From Mesorhizobium sp. BR1-1-16 (GTDB taxonomy: Bacteria; Pseudomonadota; Alphaproteobacteria; Rhizobiales; Kaistiaceae), in contig NZ_JAIUIE010000001.1 of assembly GCF_020165495.1 (NCBI RefSeq), positions 1 to 64,000 of the forward strand: DNA of 64,000 bases, in the 5' to 3' direction. Every line of letters begins with the position of its first letter. Within the stretch, counting starts at the first letter, position 1. This document shows, piece after piece, positions 27,727-36,663 of this stretch. The position numbers and the translations under genes were made by a program. The notes under the pieces are model-generated. The model did not search any database and had not been told where the DNA came from. It worked only from the letters and a program-made list of their open reading frames with translations.

Positions 27727-27898
27727 GATGTCTCCGGCTTCGAAAAGGATCGGCACATTAGCTACGCCCTCGACGCTCGGCAAGGAAGGTCGTGACGGCA
27801 AATTCGCCGCGACCTCACATGGCTGGCTGTGGATCGCCGGATGGACGCGCCGCGGGAAATCATGCAGCGATAGTCCTGAGCCAGAACAGGAGGAACCC

Positions 27899-28645
27899 AT
27901 GGCAATGGATGAACGGCAGGTCGCGGTCATCACCGGCGGAACGCGCGGCATTGGGGCGGCAATCGCAAAGGCCCTGGCGGCGCGCGGTGTGGATCTCGTC
28001 CTGTTCGGGCGCAATCGCGACGCTGAAGTCGACGCACTTCTGACCGAGCTCGGCGCCGTAACCACGGTCCATTTCGAATCGGGTGACGCCGGCGATCCCG
28101 AGACAGCCGAACGCCTCGTCGCAGCGACGCTCGCAAAATTTGGCCGCATCGACTATCTGGTGCCGGCGGCTGGTGGCGCAGTGCCCGGCACGGCGCTCTC
28201 GATCAGCCTTGATGCTTGGGACGAGGCGTTCCGCGTCCATGTCCACGCGCCATTCCACCTGTATCGCGCAGCCCATGCCGCGCTCGCAAAGCAGGGCGGG
28301 GCGATGCTGCTCGTGTCTTCAGTTGCCGGGTTACGAGGCTGCCCGGGCACGGTCGCTTACCAGACGGTGAAGGGCGCGCTGCCGCAGATGGGCCGTGCGC
28401 TTGCCCGCGACCATGGCCACGAGAACATCCGCGTGAACACCATCTGCCCCGGCATCATCGAAACGCGGTTCCATGCGGCGATGACGCCCGAGGCGCGGCA
28501 GAATAATCTCGACAACCGCATTCCGCTGCGTCGCTTCGGGACATCCGAGGACGTCGCCAGCGCAGCGGTCGAGCTGCTGACCAACCCCTTCATCACCGGA
28601 GAAACGCTGGTGGTCGATGGCGGCATGAGCATGCGGATGGTTTGA
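27899..28645 (+). CDS. SDR family oxidoreductase
   Basis: A 248-residue short-chain dehydrogenase. The NAD(P) motif TGGTRGIG is near residue 14, catalytic Ser is in LLVSSVAGL, and Tyr-x-x-x-Lys is in VAYQTVKGA; the C-terminus ends with the usual TGETLVVDGG. AGGAGG lies seven bases before the ATG. Neighbours (divergent gshA and a small exported protein) give no substrate clue. It is not close enough to the rhamnonate-specific SDRs to be placed in that pathway. Confidence 0.88.
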   Translation: MAMDERQVAVITGGTRGIGAAIAKALAARGVDLVLFGRNRDAEVDALLTELGAVTTVHFESGDAGDPETAERLVAATLAKFGRIDYLVPAAGGAVPGTALSISLDAWDEAFRVHVHAPFHLYRAAHAALAKQGGAMLLVSSVAGLRGCPGTVAYQTVKGALPQMGRALARDHGHENIRVNTICPGIIETRFHAAMTPEARQNNLDNRIPLRRFGTSEDVASAAVELLTNPFITGETLVVDGGMSMRMV

Positions 28646-28739
28646 CGGCGAAGCGGCGCGCGGGAACGAAAAAGCCTCAAGGGGCGTTCTTGTCTACGAT
28701 CGGTGGCCGTGGTGCCGCCAGAAGACAAGGATAAAAGCC

Positions 28740-29111
28740 ATGAAAATCCGCAGCTTGATCGGTTCCGCCGTCTTCGCCGTCGGCCTCGTGGCGGCAACCG
28801 CTGCCGGCGCCCAGGGCGTCATCATCGACCAGGGCGGCGTGCGCGTGGTGCCGCCGTCGCAGGAGGTGGCACCGCCGCCACCCGGCCGTTGGGACCGCGG
28901 TCCCGACTATGGCGCCAATGACGAGGAGATCGGTCCGCGTGAGGCGCGCCGCATCGCTCGGTCAGCCGGACTGATCGAGACCTATGGCGTCGATCGCCAG
29001 GGCCGCGTCTGGGTGGTGGAAGGCGCTGATCGTCGCGGCCGCGCCATGCGTGTCGTGATCAGCGCGCGCTCGGGCGACATCGTCAATGTCGACCGCGCCC
29101 GAAGGGGCTGA
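28740..29111 (+). CDS. Small exported protein, PepSY-like
   Basis: A 123-residue protein with a clear signal peptide (MKIRSLIGS, hydrophobic core, AGAQG cleavage near residue 25). The mature part has a Pro-rich stretch (VAPPPPGRW) and a C-terminal fold ISARSGDIVNVDRARRG preceded by RQGRVWVVEGADRRG, similar in pattern to small PepSY-type periplasmic proteins. Function unknown. It is convergent with the following GntR gene. Confidence 0.75.
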   Translation: MKIRSLIGSAVFAVGLVAATAAGAQGVIIDQGGVRVVPPSQEVAPPPPGRWDRGPDYGANDEEIGPREARRIARSAGLIETYGVDRQGRVWVVEGADRRGRAMRVVISARSGDIVNVDRARRG

Positions 29112-29146
29112 TCAGCGGCGCCCTACAGACAGGTGCTGCGCGCAGC

Positions 29147-29980
29147 TTACCCGGATGGCTCGGTGTCACCGTCCGTTGCGTTATCTTTCTTGCGGATTGG
29201 CCGCGTCGCGGCCGCCCGCTCTTCGAACTGAAGCAGGCGCAGCGAGCTGATTTCAGCCCGCGCGCCTGCTTCCATATCGGCCTTGAGTGATGCTTCGACA
29301 TAGGCGATATGCGCTCGCGCCGCCTGCCGGGCGACGTCGCTCTGGCCCGCGACGATCGCGGACAGCAATCCCCGATGCTGGGCGAGCAACTCGTCCCGGG
29401 AACCCGAATGACCATAGAGCCGGCTGCGGCTGTAGAAAACGCCGTCCGCGAGCAGGCGGTAGCAGGCCCGCAGCACATGGATCATGACGATGTTGTGTGA
29501 GGCTTCGCCAATCGCCTGGTGAAACTCGACATCGAGAGCAGCCTCGCGCCGGAAATCTGCCTCGCCATGCGCCGCCTCCATGGCCGAGAAGATGCGCGCC
29601 AGAATGGTGCGATCCGATTCTGTGGCGCGGGCTGCCGCCATGGCCGCTGCCGTCGCCTCCACCTCACGCCGGAATTCGAGATAGTCGGCGCCAGCCTTTT
29701 GTGAGCCGGCGATGAGATCGATCACCGGGCCGGCAAAGAGCGTCCCCTCGATCGGCGCGACATAATTGCCGCCGCCATGCCGGCTCTCGATCAGGCCGCG
29801 TCCCTCCAGCCCCTTCAATGCTTCGCGCAGCACAGGCCGGGAAACGTCCAGTCGCGCTGCCAGATCCCGCTCTCCTGGCAGCCGGTCGCCCGGATGCAGC
29901 ACGCCTTCCAGGATCAGCAGTTCGATCTGCCGGCTGACTTCATCAGCGGTGGGGCGGGATTTGATGGGTTGAAACGGCAT
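29147..29980 (-). CDS. FadR/LldR-type GntR transcriptional regulator
   Basis: A 277-residue regulator with a winged helix (DRLPGERDLAARLDVSRPVL, about residues 30-50) and an FCD domain with conserved FHQAIGEASHN. It is divergent from an L-lactate dehydrogenase gene, the arrangement seen for LldR-type control of lactate use. I chose the ATG at 29980; the frame can be extended to a TTG at 30016, but that runs into the shared promoter. A partly symmetric string TGGTCAATTAAATGATCCA (30010-30028) lies in the gap and may be its site, though six positions break the symmetry. Confidence 0.88.
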   Translation of the reverse strand: MPFQPIKSRPTADEVSRQIELLILEGVLHPGDRLPGERDLAARLDVSRPVLREALKGLEGRGLIESRHGGGNYVAPIEGTLFAGPVIDLIAGSQKAGADYLEFRREVEATAAAMAAARATESDRTILARIFSAMEAAHGEADFRREAALDVEFHQAIGEASHNIVMIHVLRACYRLLADGVFYSRSRLYGHSGSRDELLAQHRGLLSAIVAGQSDVARQAARAHIAYVEASLKADMEAGARAEISSLRLLQFEERAAATRPIRKKDNATDGDTEPSG

Positions 29981-30072
29981 GAAGATGAGATTATGAGCCT
30001 TGGAAGGAGTGGTCAATTAAATGATCCAGTTTTCCGTCGCGCTGGCTGAAGCGGCGGGTTTCCAATAGATGG

Positions 30073-31227
30073 ATGGCATCCATGTCTATCGCGACCGCGA
30101 CTTCGATCGACGACCTCCGGCTGATGGCGAAGCGGCGCGTTCCCAAGGCCTTTTTCGAATATTGCGATCACGGCTCCTATGCCGAGGAGACGCTGAACGC
30201 CAACCGTGCCGACCTGAAGGCGCTGAGGCTGCGCCAGCGTGTGATGGTCGATGTCGCCAACCGCTCGACCGAAACGACCATCCTCGGTGAAAAGGTGGCT
30301 TTCCCATTTGCGCTTGCCCCGACCGGCCTGACCGGTATGCAGCATGCCGATGGCGAGATCCTCGCGGCGCGCGCTGCCGAGCGGGTCGGCATTCCGTTCT
30401 GCCTTTCCACGATGTCGATCTGTTCGATCGAGGACGTCGCCGCCGGGACCACGAAGCCGTTCTGGTTCCAGCTCTATGTCATGAAGGATCGCGGCTTCGC
30501 CAAGTCGCTCGTCGACCGCGCGATCGCCGCAAAGTGCAGCGCGCTGGTCTTGACGGTCGATCTGCAGGTACAGGGCCAGCGTCACCGTGACATCAAGAAC
30601 GGCATGACCGTGCCGCCGCGTGTCACGCTGGCCAATGTGCTCGATATCGCCACCAAGCCGGACTGGGCTCTGAAGGTCCTGCGCGGCAAGCGCAAGACAT
30701 TTGGCAATCTCGATGGCTTCGTGAAGGGCATGTCCGGCGTCAAGTCGCTCGGCCAGTGGATCGCGGGACAATTCGATCCCGCGCTCAACTGGAACGACGT
30801 CGCCTGGATCCGCTCGATCTGGCCCGGCAAGCTCATCATCAAGGGCGTGCTTGACGTCGATGATGCCCGCGCCGCTGCCGGGACGGGTGCCGATGCCATC
30901 GTCGTGTCCAATCATGGTGGCCGCCAGCTCGACGGCGCGCCCTCGGCCATCTCGACCCTGCCGCGCATCGTCGAGGCGGTCGGCGGCGACACGGAAGTGA
31001 TGTTCGACAGCGGCATCCGGTCGGGTCAGGACGTGCTGCGCGCCCTCGCGCTCGGCGCGAAGAGCTGCATGATCGGCCGCGCCTTCCTTTACGGTCTTGG
31101 CGCGGGCGGCGAAGCCGGGGTGGCCAAGGCGATCGACATCATCGGCCGCGAACTGGACGTGTCGATGGCACTCACCGGTCGCCGCACGATTGCCGAGATC
31201 GACGGCACGGTCATCGATCGGGGCTAG
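30073..31227 (+). CDS. lldD: L-lactate dehydrogenase (FMN, quinone-linked)
   Basis: A 384-residue alpha-hydroxyacid dehydrogenase that oxidises L-lactate to pyruvate and passes electrons to the respiratory chain. Family marks are the N-terminal RVPKAFFEYCDHGSYAE, FMN-contacting ALAPTGLTGMQHADGE and the active-site block VVSNHGGRQLDGAPS with catalytic His and Arg (about residues 277-290). ATGs at 30073 and 30082 are both usable. It pairs with the divergent LldR-like regulator, so lactate control is likely. Glycolate oxidase activity by the same fold cannot be excluded. Confidence 0.92.
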   Translation: MASMSIATATSIDDLRLMAKRRVPKAFFEYCDHGSYAEETLNANRADLKALRLRQRVMVDVANRSTETTILGEKVAFPFALAPTGLTGMQHADGEILAARAAERVGIPFCLSTMSICSIEDVAAGTTKPFWFQLYVMKDRGFAKSLVDRAIAAKCSALVLTVDLQVQGQRHRDIKNGMTVPPRVTLANVLDIATKPDWALKVLRGKRKTFGNLDGFVKGMSGVKSLGQWIAGQFDPALNWNDVAWIRSIWPGKLIIKGVLDVDDARAAAGTGADAIVVSNHGGRQLDGAPSAISTLPRIVEAVGGDTEVMFDSGIRSGQDVLRALALGAKSCMIGRAFLYGLGAGGEAGVAKAIDIIGRELDVSMALTGRRTIAEIDGTVIDRG

Positions 31228-31291
31228 CCGGCTGCCGGCTTCCTCCCTAGGCTCGACCGAATGATCGAGCTTTGGGACGGACAGATCGGTA

Positions 31292-32797
31292 ATGGGCACG
31301 CTTCAATCCGGCGACAGGTCGCAGTTTCCTGATCCGGTCTTCCGCGACACGGTGTTGAAGCCGCTCTTCGACGGCGCACGGCATCACCACGCCGAGGCGC
31401 TGCGGCGCATCGATTTCGCCCATCTGGTGATGCTGGTCGAGACCGGCATTCTGGATCCCTCGCAGGGTGGCGCGATCGCCCGCGCGCTCATGGCGATGGA
31501 GCGGGAGATCGATCCTGCCGCGCTCGCCTATGGCGGCGATGTCGAAGACTACTTCTTCCACATGGAGAAGGAGCTGAAACGCCGCGCGGGTGCCGATACA
31601 GGTGGCCGACTGCATACGGCGCGTTCGCGCAACGACATCGACCATACCTTCCTGAAACTTGGTCTGCTCGCGCGCATCGACCCGTTTCTGGCGGCTCTCC
31701 GTCACCTGCTCCAGATGCTGATCGAAACGGCCGCGCGGGACCGGGATACGCTGATCGTCGCCTATACGCATGGGCAGCCGGCGCAGCCCTCGACCTATGG
31801 ACATTATCTCGCGGCGATCATCGAGGTGCTGATCCGCGATATCCAGCGGATCGAAGCCGCCGGTGCGATCGTCGATCTCTGCCCGCTTGGCGCGGCGGCG
31901 ATCACGACCACCGGCTTTCCAACCGATCGTCACCGTGTCGCGGAATTGCTCGGCTTCGTCGCGCCGCTGCAAAATTCCTATGCCTGCATCGCGGCGGTGG
32001 ATTATCTGACGGCTACCTATGATGCGCTGGCGCTGGTCTTTCTTCATCTCGGCCGCCCAGTCCAGGACTTCCTGTTCTGGTCGAGCTTCGAGGTCGGCCA
32101 GCTCTATCTGCCGAACGCCTTCGTGCAGATCTCGTCGATCATGCCGCAGAAGCGCAATCCGGTGCCGTTCGAGCATTTGCGCCATCTGGCTGGCCAGACG
32201 GTCGGTCGCGCCCGCGCCGTCGTCGACCTCCTCCACAACACGCCCTTCACCGATATGACCGATAGCGAGGCGGAGACCCATGAGATGGGCTACCAGGCCT
32301 TCGAGGTCGGACTTCGTGTCCTCGCGCTGCTGACCGCAACGCTTGAGGCGGCGCGCATCGATCCGGAACGTGTCGCCGTCAATCTCGACCGCTCCTGTGC
32401 CACGATCACGGAACTTGCCGATCGCCTGGTGCGCGAGGAGGGGCTCCCGTTCCGGCTTGCCCATGAGATCGCCGCCGAGGTGGCGCGGGCGGTCGTCGCG
32501 GCGTCCGGAAGCTTGCAGCAAGACGGCTATCCCGCCTTCGTTGCGGCTTTCGAGGCTCATGTCGGGCGCCGCCCGGCGGCCGACATGGCTGCGTTCGCGG
32601 ATATGGTGTCGCCGGAGGCGTTCATAGCCGTCCGCGATCGCTTTGGCGGCCCGGCGCCCGCGGCGCTCGATGCAGCGCTCGCCGACTATCGATCGGCGCT
32701 GGGGGATTTCGAACGGCGGGCCTGTGAAGCTGCGCAGCGCCGGGCCGATGCTGCGGCCATGCTCGCCCGCCGGGTCGAGGAGATCGCGCGCGGCTGA
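31292..32797 (+). CDS. Argininosuccinate lyase-family protein, probably not ArgH
   Basis: A 501-residue member of the fumarase/aspartase/argininosuccinate lyase superfamily. It has the signature SSIMPQKRNPVPFEHLR (about residues 287-303) with the catalytic Ser loop, GRLHTARSRNDIDHTF and TYTHGQPAQPSTYGHY-like blocks (here AYTHGQPAQPSTYGHY). The N-terminal segment lacks the usual LWGGRF-type start of ArgH and reads FAHLVMLVETGILDPSQGG, recalling the lyases that split aminodicarboxylate C-N bonds such as EDDS lyase. It lies 64 bases behind lldD, with no arginine gene nearby. The substrate is probably an N-substituted aspartate or similar; not proven. Confidence 0.82.
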   Translation: MGTLQSGDRSQFPDPVFRDTVLKPLFDGARHHHAEALRRIDFAHLVMLVETGILDPSQGGAIARALMAMEREIDPAALAYGGDVEDYFFHMEKELKRRAGADTGGRLHTARSRNDIDHTFLKLGLLARIDPFLAALRHLLQMLIETAARDRDTLIVAYTHGQPAQPSTYGHYLAAIIEVLIRDIQRIEAAGAIVDLCPLGAAAITTTGFPTDRHRVAELLGFVAPLQNSYACIAAVDYLTATYDALALVFLHLGRPVQDFLFWSSFEVGQLYLPNAFVQISSIMPQKRNPVPFEHLRHLAGQTVGRARAVVDLLHNTPFTDMTDSEAETHEMGYQAFEVGLRVLALLTATLEAARIDPERVAVNLDRSCATITELADRLVREEGLPFRLAHEIAAEVARAVVAASGSLQQDGYPAFVAAFEAHVGRRPAADMAAFADMVSPEAFIAVRDRFGGPAPAALDAALADYRSALGDFERRACEAAQRRADAAAMLARRVEEIARG

Positions 32798-32868
32798 GGC
32801 AGGCGTGCCAGCGTGTCGCGGCGGGATCAAGCATCCTGAGAACTATGGTAGCGCAGTCCGGGGGGATC

Positions 32869-34152
32869 ATGATGCGCGAAGGCCCGAGGCGGTTTGCCGA
32901 CCATCCATTGCGGAATGCCGCGCTACACGAGGTGCATGCGCGGCCGTTCCACATGATCGAGGCGCCGCGCCTCGTCCTCCACTATGCGTTCATGACAGAC
33001 ACCGCGCAGTCGGATGCCGCGCGCCACGATCTCGCGGCGCTCTGCCGAAGGATCGGCGAGCCGCAGCCCGGGCCGGAGGCACGCCATCATGTGATGACGA
33101 TTGCGGGCGGCTTCCTGCGCTGGGAAAGCCATGCCGAATTCACGACCTATAGCTGGGACGTGCGGGGAGGGGCCGGCGCGCTGCCGGCGGAGACGCCATT
33201 CGGGACCGCCTTCGAGCCCCCGGGGCCGCTGATGGTCGCGGCGCGGCTCGATCTCGTTGCCGACCTGCGCCCGCCGGCCGAACTCTTCGCGGCCTTCGAC
33301 CCCGGATCGCTCGCCGCTTCACAGGCGGCCGGCGGCCGTGCCCTGATCGCCACCGATTTTCGCGAGGATGGCGATGGCTTCACCCGCCTCCTCGTCGTCG
33401 ATCGCGGCCTCGGCCCGCAGGAGGCTGGCCCGCTGGTGCAGCGCCTGCTGGAGACCGAGACCTATCGCGTGATGGCCATGCTGGGTCTTCCCGAGGCGCA
33501 GCGGCTGCAGCCCGAGATCCGCCGCATCGAGACGCAACTCGTCGACGATACGCGCCGCTTCCGCAATAGCGGCGGCTTCGACACCAACCGTCTCCTGCTC
33601 GATGATTTGACTGCGCTCGCCGGCGATCTCGAGGCCGGCGCGGCGGAATCGGCGTTCCGCTTCGGCGCCAGCCGCGCCTATGCCGAGATCGTCAGCCTCC
33701 GCCTCAACGCCCTGGATGAGCAGCCGATCGAGGGCTATTCGAGCTTCACCGCGTTCCTCGCCCGCCGCATGGCACCCGCGATGCGCACGTGCCTGACGCT
33801 GGAGCAGCGCCAGCAGGATCTCTCGCGCAAGCTCGCCCGCGCCGCGGCTCTGCTGCGCGCCCGCGTCGATGTTGAGCTTTCGCAGCAAAATCGCGCGCTG
33901 CTCGATTCCATGAACCGCCGTGCCCGCCTGCAATTGCGGTTGCAGCAGACCGTCGAAGGACTTTCGGTCGCGGCCGTCAGCTATTATGTCGTCGGCCTCA
34001 TCAGCCATCTCGCCGAAGGTGCACCGCTCTTTGGCCTTCACATCGAAGCCGGCGAACTCGCCGCGCTCGCCGTCATTCCCGTCGCACTCGCCGTCTGGTT
34101 CATGGTTCGGCGCATTCGCTCGCACCATTCGGCCGCGGCGGATGAGGAATAG
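32869..34152 (+). CDS. DUF3422 family membrane-anchored protein
   Basis: A 427-residue protein with the DUF3422 start HPLRNAALHEVHARPFHMIE and internal RWESHAEFTTYSW. The C-terminus has two hydrophobic helices (about residues 365-385 and 397-418) after a long coiled-coil-like region, so it is probably anchored in the inner membrane with the bulk in the cytoplasm. The ATG at 32869 is preceded by GGGGG. The family is widespread in proteobacteria and uncharacterised. It may be cotranscribed with the lyase-like gene 71 bases upstream. Confidence 0.88.
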   Translation: MMREGPRRFADHPLRNAALHEVHARPFHMIEAPRLVLHYAFMTDTAQSDAARHDLAALCRRIGEPQPGPEARHHVMTIAGGFLRWESHAEFTTYSWDVRGGAGALPAETPFGTAFEPPGPLMVAARLDLVADLRPPAELFAAFDPGSLAASQAAGGRALIATDFREDGDGFTRLLVVDRGLGPQEAGPLVQRLLETETYRVMAMLGLPEAQRLQPEIRRIETQLVDDTRRFRNSGGFDTNRLLLDDLTALAGDLEAGAAESAFRFGASRAYAEIVSLRLNALDEQPIEGYSSFTAFLARRMAPAMRTCLTLEQRQQDLSRKLARAAALLRARVDVELSQQNRALLDSMNRRARLQLRLQQTVEGLSVAAVSYYVVGLISHLAEGAPLFGLHIEAGELAALAVIPVALAVWFMVRRIRSHHSAAADEE

Positions 34153-34176
34153 CTCGGCGGTCGCGGGGCGAAGGCG

Positions 34177-35097
34177 TCAACCGCCGATCATCGCCTCGAG
34201 CCCGTCGTCCCATGCCGGATGCTCGCCATAGAGACCGGCGAGATAGTCGATGAACAACCGGACCTTGGCGGCGAGATAGCGACGGCTCGGATAGACGGCG
34301 TGAACCGCGACGCGGCGCGAGGTGCGATAGGCCGGCAGCACATGCACCAGTTGCCCGGTGCGAAGCTCCGGCCCGACATCCCATGTCGAGCGCAACGCGA
34401 TGCCGAGACCGCCGAGCACGGCCGCACGCACCACTTCGTTTGAATTGGTCCTAAGCCGTCCGTCGATATGCACGGTCACCGGGCCGTCATTGCCCTCTAG
34501 GCGCCAAGGATCCTGTCCGGCGGTGGCGAGGAGCGCATGGCGCGACAGATCGGCGATGCTGGTCGGCGTGCCATGTCCCGTGAGATAGCCCGGCGTCGCG
34601 CAAAGCAGGCGATGATTGGGCGCCAGGCGGCGGGCGACGAGGCTCGAATCGGTCAGCTCCGCGATGCGGATCGCGACATCGACGCCCTCCTTCACGAGAT
34701 CGACGAAATCATCGGAGAGCGCAAGATTGACCGTGAGGCCCGGATTGGCTTCGAGGAAGCGGCCGAGATGCGGCGCGACATGCAGCCTTCCGAACGACGT
34801 CGGCGCCGAGATCTTGAGCGTTCCCCGCGCGACATCCGAGCGGCGACTGACATAGGCCTCGGCCTCCTCGATCGAGGCGAGGATCTGCACGACGCGGTCA
34901 TGGAAGCCGCGCCCGGCCTCGGTCAGCGCGATCTGCCGCGTCGTGCGCTGGAGGAGCCGCGTGCCGAGCCGCTCCTCGAGCCGCTTCAGCCGCTTGGATA
35001 CGACGGCCGGCGAAAGGCCGAGTTCGCGCCCCGCCGCCGAAAGGCTGCCGGCGGTGATCACCCGCGCAAAGATTTCCATGTCTGTGAAGGCGCTCAT
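34177..35097 (-). CDS. LysR-family transcriptional regulator
   Basis: A 306-residue LysR regulator: winged helix in FTDMEIFARVITAGSLSAAG and VVSKRLKRLEERLGTRLLQR, then a CrgA-type effector domain with RGTLKISAPTSFG. It starts at the second in-frame ATG, since the first would add only three residues. It diverges from glcDEF across a 132-base gap and is a candidate regulator of glycolate oxidation, a role taken by the GntR protein GlcC in E. coli. Confidence 0.9.
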   Translation of the reverse strand: MSAFTDMEIFARVITAGSLSAAGRELGLSPAVVSKRLKRLEERLGTRLLQRTTRQIALTEAGRGFHDRVVQILASIEEAEAYVSRRSDVARGTLKISAPTSFGRLHVAPHLGRFLEANPGLTVNLALSDDFVDLVKEGVDVAIRIAELTDSSLVARRLAPNHRLLCATPGYLTGHGTPTSIADLSRHALLATAGQDPWRLEGNDGPVTVHIDGRLRTNSNEVVRAAVLGGLGIALRSTWDVGPELRTGQLVHVLPAYRTSRRVAVHAVYPSRRYLAAKVRLFIDYLAGLYGEHPAWDDGLEAMIGG

Positions 35098-35229
35098 GAC
35101 CGGCATCGTGGCAATAAAAGCCGGCGATTTTCAACCCCAGGGAAACGATGATTGTTGGCGGCGCGGCTTTAGGCGATGGTGGCTCCGTCCTAGAGTGTTC
35201 ATGCCGTTGCCGACCGGCGGGAGGAACCC

Positions 35230-36663
35230 ATGTCAGCTATCCTGATGCCGAAGCCGGACGAGCGGGTGCTGGCCCGTCGTGACACGATCATTGCCGGCCT
35301 CGCGGCCCTGTTGCCACCCGAGGCGCTGATCACGTCCGAGGACGAGCGCCGCGCCTATGAGACCGATGCGCTCACCGCTTATCGGCAGATGCCGCTGGCG
35401 GTGGTCCTGCCGCAAACGACTGCGCAAGTCGCGGCCATCCTTGCCTTTTTGAATGCCGAGGGCGTCAAGGTGGTGGCGCGCGGGGCGGGGACGTCGCTCG
35501 CCGGTGGCGCGCTGCCGACGGCCGATGCCGTGGTGCTTGGCGTCTCCAAGATGAACCGGGTTCTGAATGTCGATATCCCCAATCGCACCATCCGCGTCGA
35601 AGCCGGGGTTACCAATCTCGGCGTTTCCGCCGCGGTCCAGCATCTTGGCTTCTTCTACGCGCCCGACCCGTCGAGCCAGCTTGCCTGCACGATTGCCGGC
35701 AATATCGGCATGAATTCCGGCGGCGCGCATTGCCTCAAATATGGTGTCACCACCAACAATGTGCTCGGCGTCAAGATGGTGATGATCGACGGCACGATCG
35801 TCGAGATCGGCGGCGAGGCACTCGATGCGGCCGGGCTCGACCTGCTGGGTCTGATTGTCGGCTCGGAAGGCCAGATCGGTGTCGTGACCGAGGCGACGCT
35901 GCGCATCCTGCCGCTCGCGGAGGGTGCGCGGCCCATGCTGATGGGCTTCCAGTCGGCCGAGGCATGCGGCGCCTGTGTCGCGGCAATCATCGGCTCCGGG
36001 ATCATCCCGGTCGCGATCGAATATATGGACCGCCCGGCGATCCGCGTCTGCGAAGCCTTCGCTCATGCCGGCTATCCGCTTGATGTCGAGGCGCTGCTGA
36101 TCATCGAGGTCGAGGGCTCCGAGGAGGAGATCGCCGATCTCATCTCGCGCATCACCGCGATTGCCGCCGAATTCAACCCGTCGACGCTGAAAGTGTCGCA
36201 ATCCGAGGCCGAGAGCGCCGCGATCTGGAAGGGCCGGAAGTCCGCTTTCGGCGCCATGGGCCGCATCGCCGACTATATGTGCATGGACGGCACCATCCCG
36301 ACCGGCCAGCTCCCACGCGTGCTCACAGGCATCGCCGATATCTGCAACGGCTACGGGCTCGAGGTCGCCAATATCTTCCACGCCGGCGACGGCAATCTGC
36401 ATCCGCTGGTGCTCTTCAACGCCAACAAGCCGGGTGAGCTTGAGAAGGCGGAAGCCGCCGGCGCCGACATCCTGAAGCTCTGCGTCGAGGTTGGCGGCTG
36501 CCTGACCGGCGAACATGGCGTCGGCGTTGAGAAGCGCGAATTGATGGTGCACCAGTTCAACACGATCGACCTGGACCAACAGATGCGCATCAAGACCGCG
36601 CTCGATCCGCAATGGCTGCTCAATCCGCACAAGGTTTTCCCGCTCGAAGGACGACCAGTTTGA
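35230..36663 (+). CDS. glcD: Glycolate oxidase subunit GlcD (FAD-linked)
   Basis: A 477-residue FAD-linked oxidase subunit that oxidises glycolate (or a related 2-hydroxyacid) to the oxo acid. The PCMH FAD domain contains ARGAGTSLAGGALPTADAVV (about residues 84-103) and SQLACTIAGNIGMNSGG; the C-terminal part has NIFHAGDGNLHPLV and CLTGEHGVGVEKRELM. A GGGAGGAA site precedes the ATG. It is the first gene of glcDEF; its stop overlaps the start of glcE. Confidence 0.94.
   Translation: MSAILMPKPDERVLARRDTIIAGLAALLPPEALITSEDERRAYETDALTAYRQMPLAVVLPQTTAQVAAILAFLNAEGVKVVARGAGTSLAGGALPTADAVVLGVSKMNRVLNVDIPNRTIRVEAGVTNLGVSAAVQHLGFFYAPDPSSQLACTIAGNIGMNSGGAHCLKYGVTTNNVLGVKMVMIDGTIVEIGGEALDAAGLDLLGLIVGSEGQIGVVTEATLRILPLAEGARPMLMGFQSAEACGACVAAIIGSGIIPVAIEYMDRPAIRVCEAFAHAGYPLDVEALLIIEVEGSEEEIADLISRITAIAAEFNPSTLKVSQSEAESAAIWKGRKSAFGAMGRIADYMCMDGTIPTGQLPRVLTGIADICNGYGLEVANIFHAGDGNLHPLVLFNANKPGELEKAEAAGADILKLCVEVGGCLTGEHGVGVEKRELMVHQFNTIDLDQQMRIKTALDPQWLLNPHKVFPLEGRPV

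Noticed and set aside
27899-28645. Reading the SDR as the missing keto-deoxyrhamnonate dehydrogenase
   Set aside because: It is 16 kb from the rhamnose operon and shows only generic SDR motifs; no hydrolase partner is next to it.
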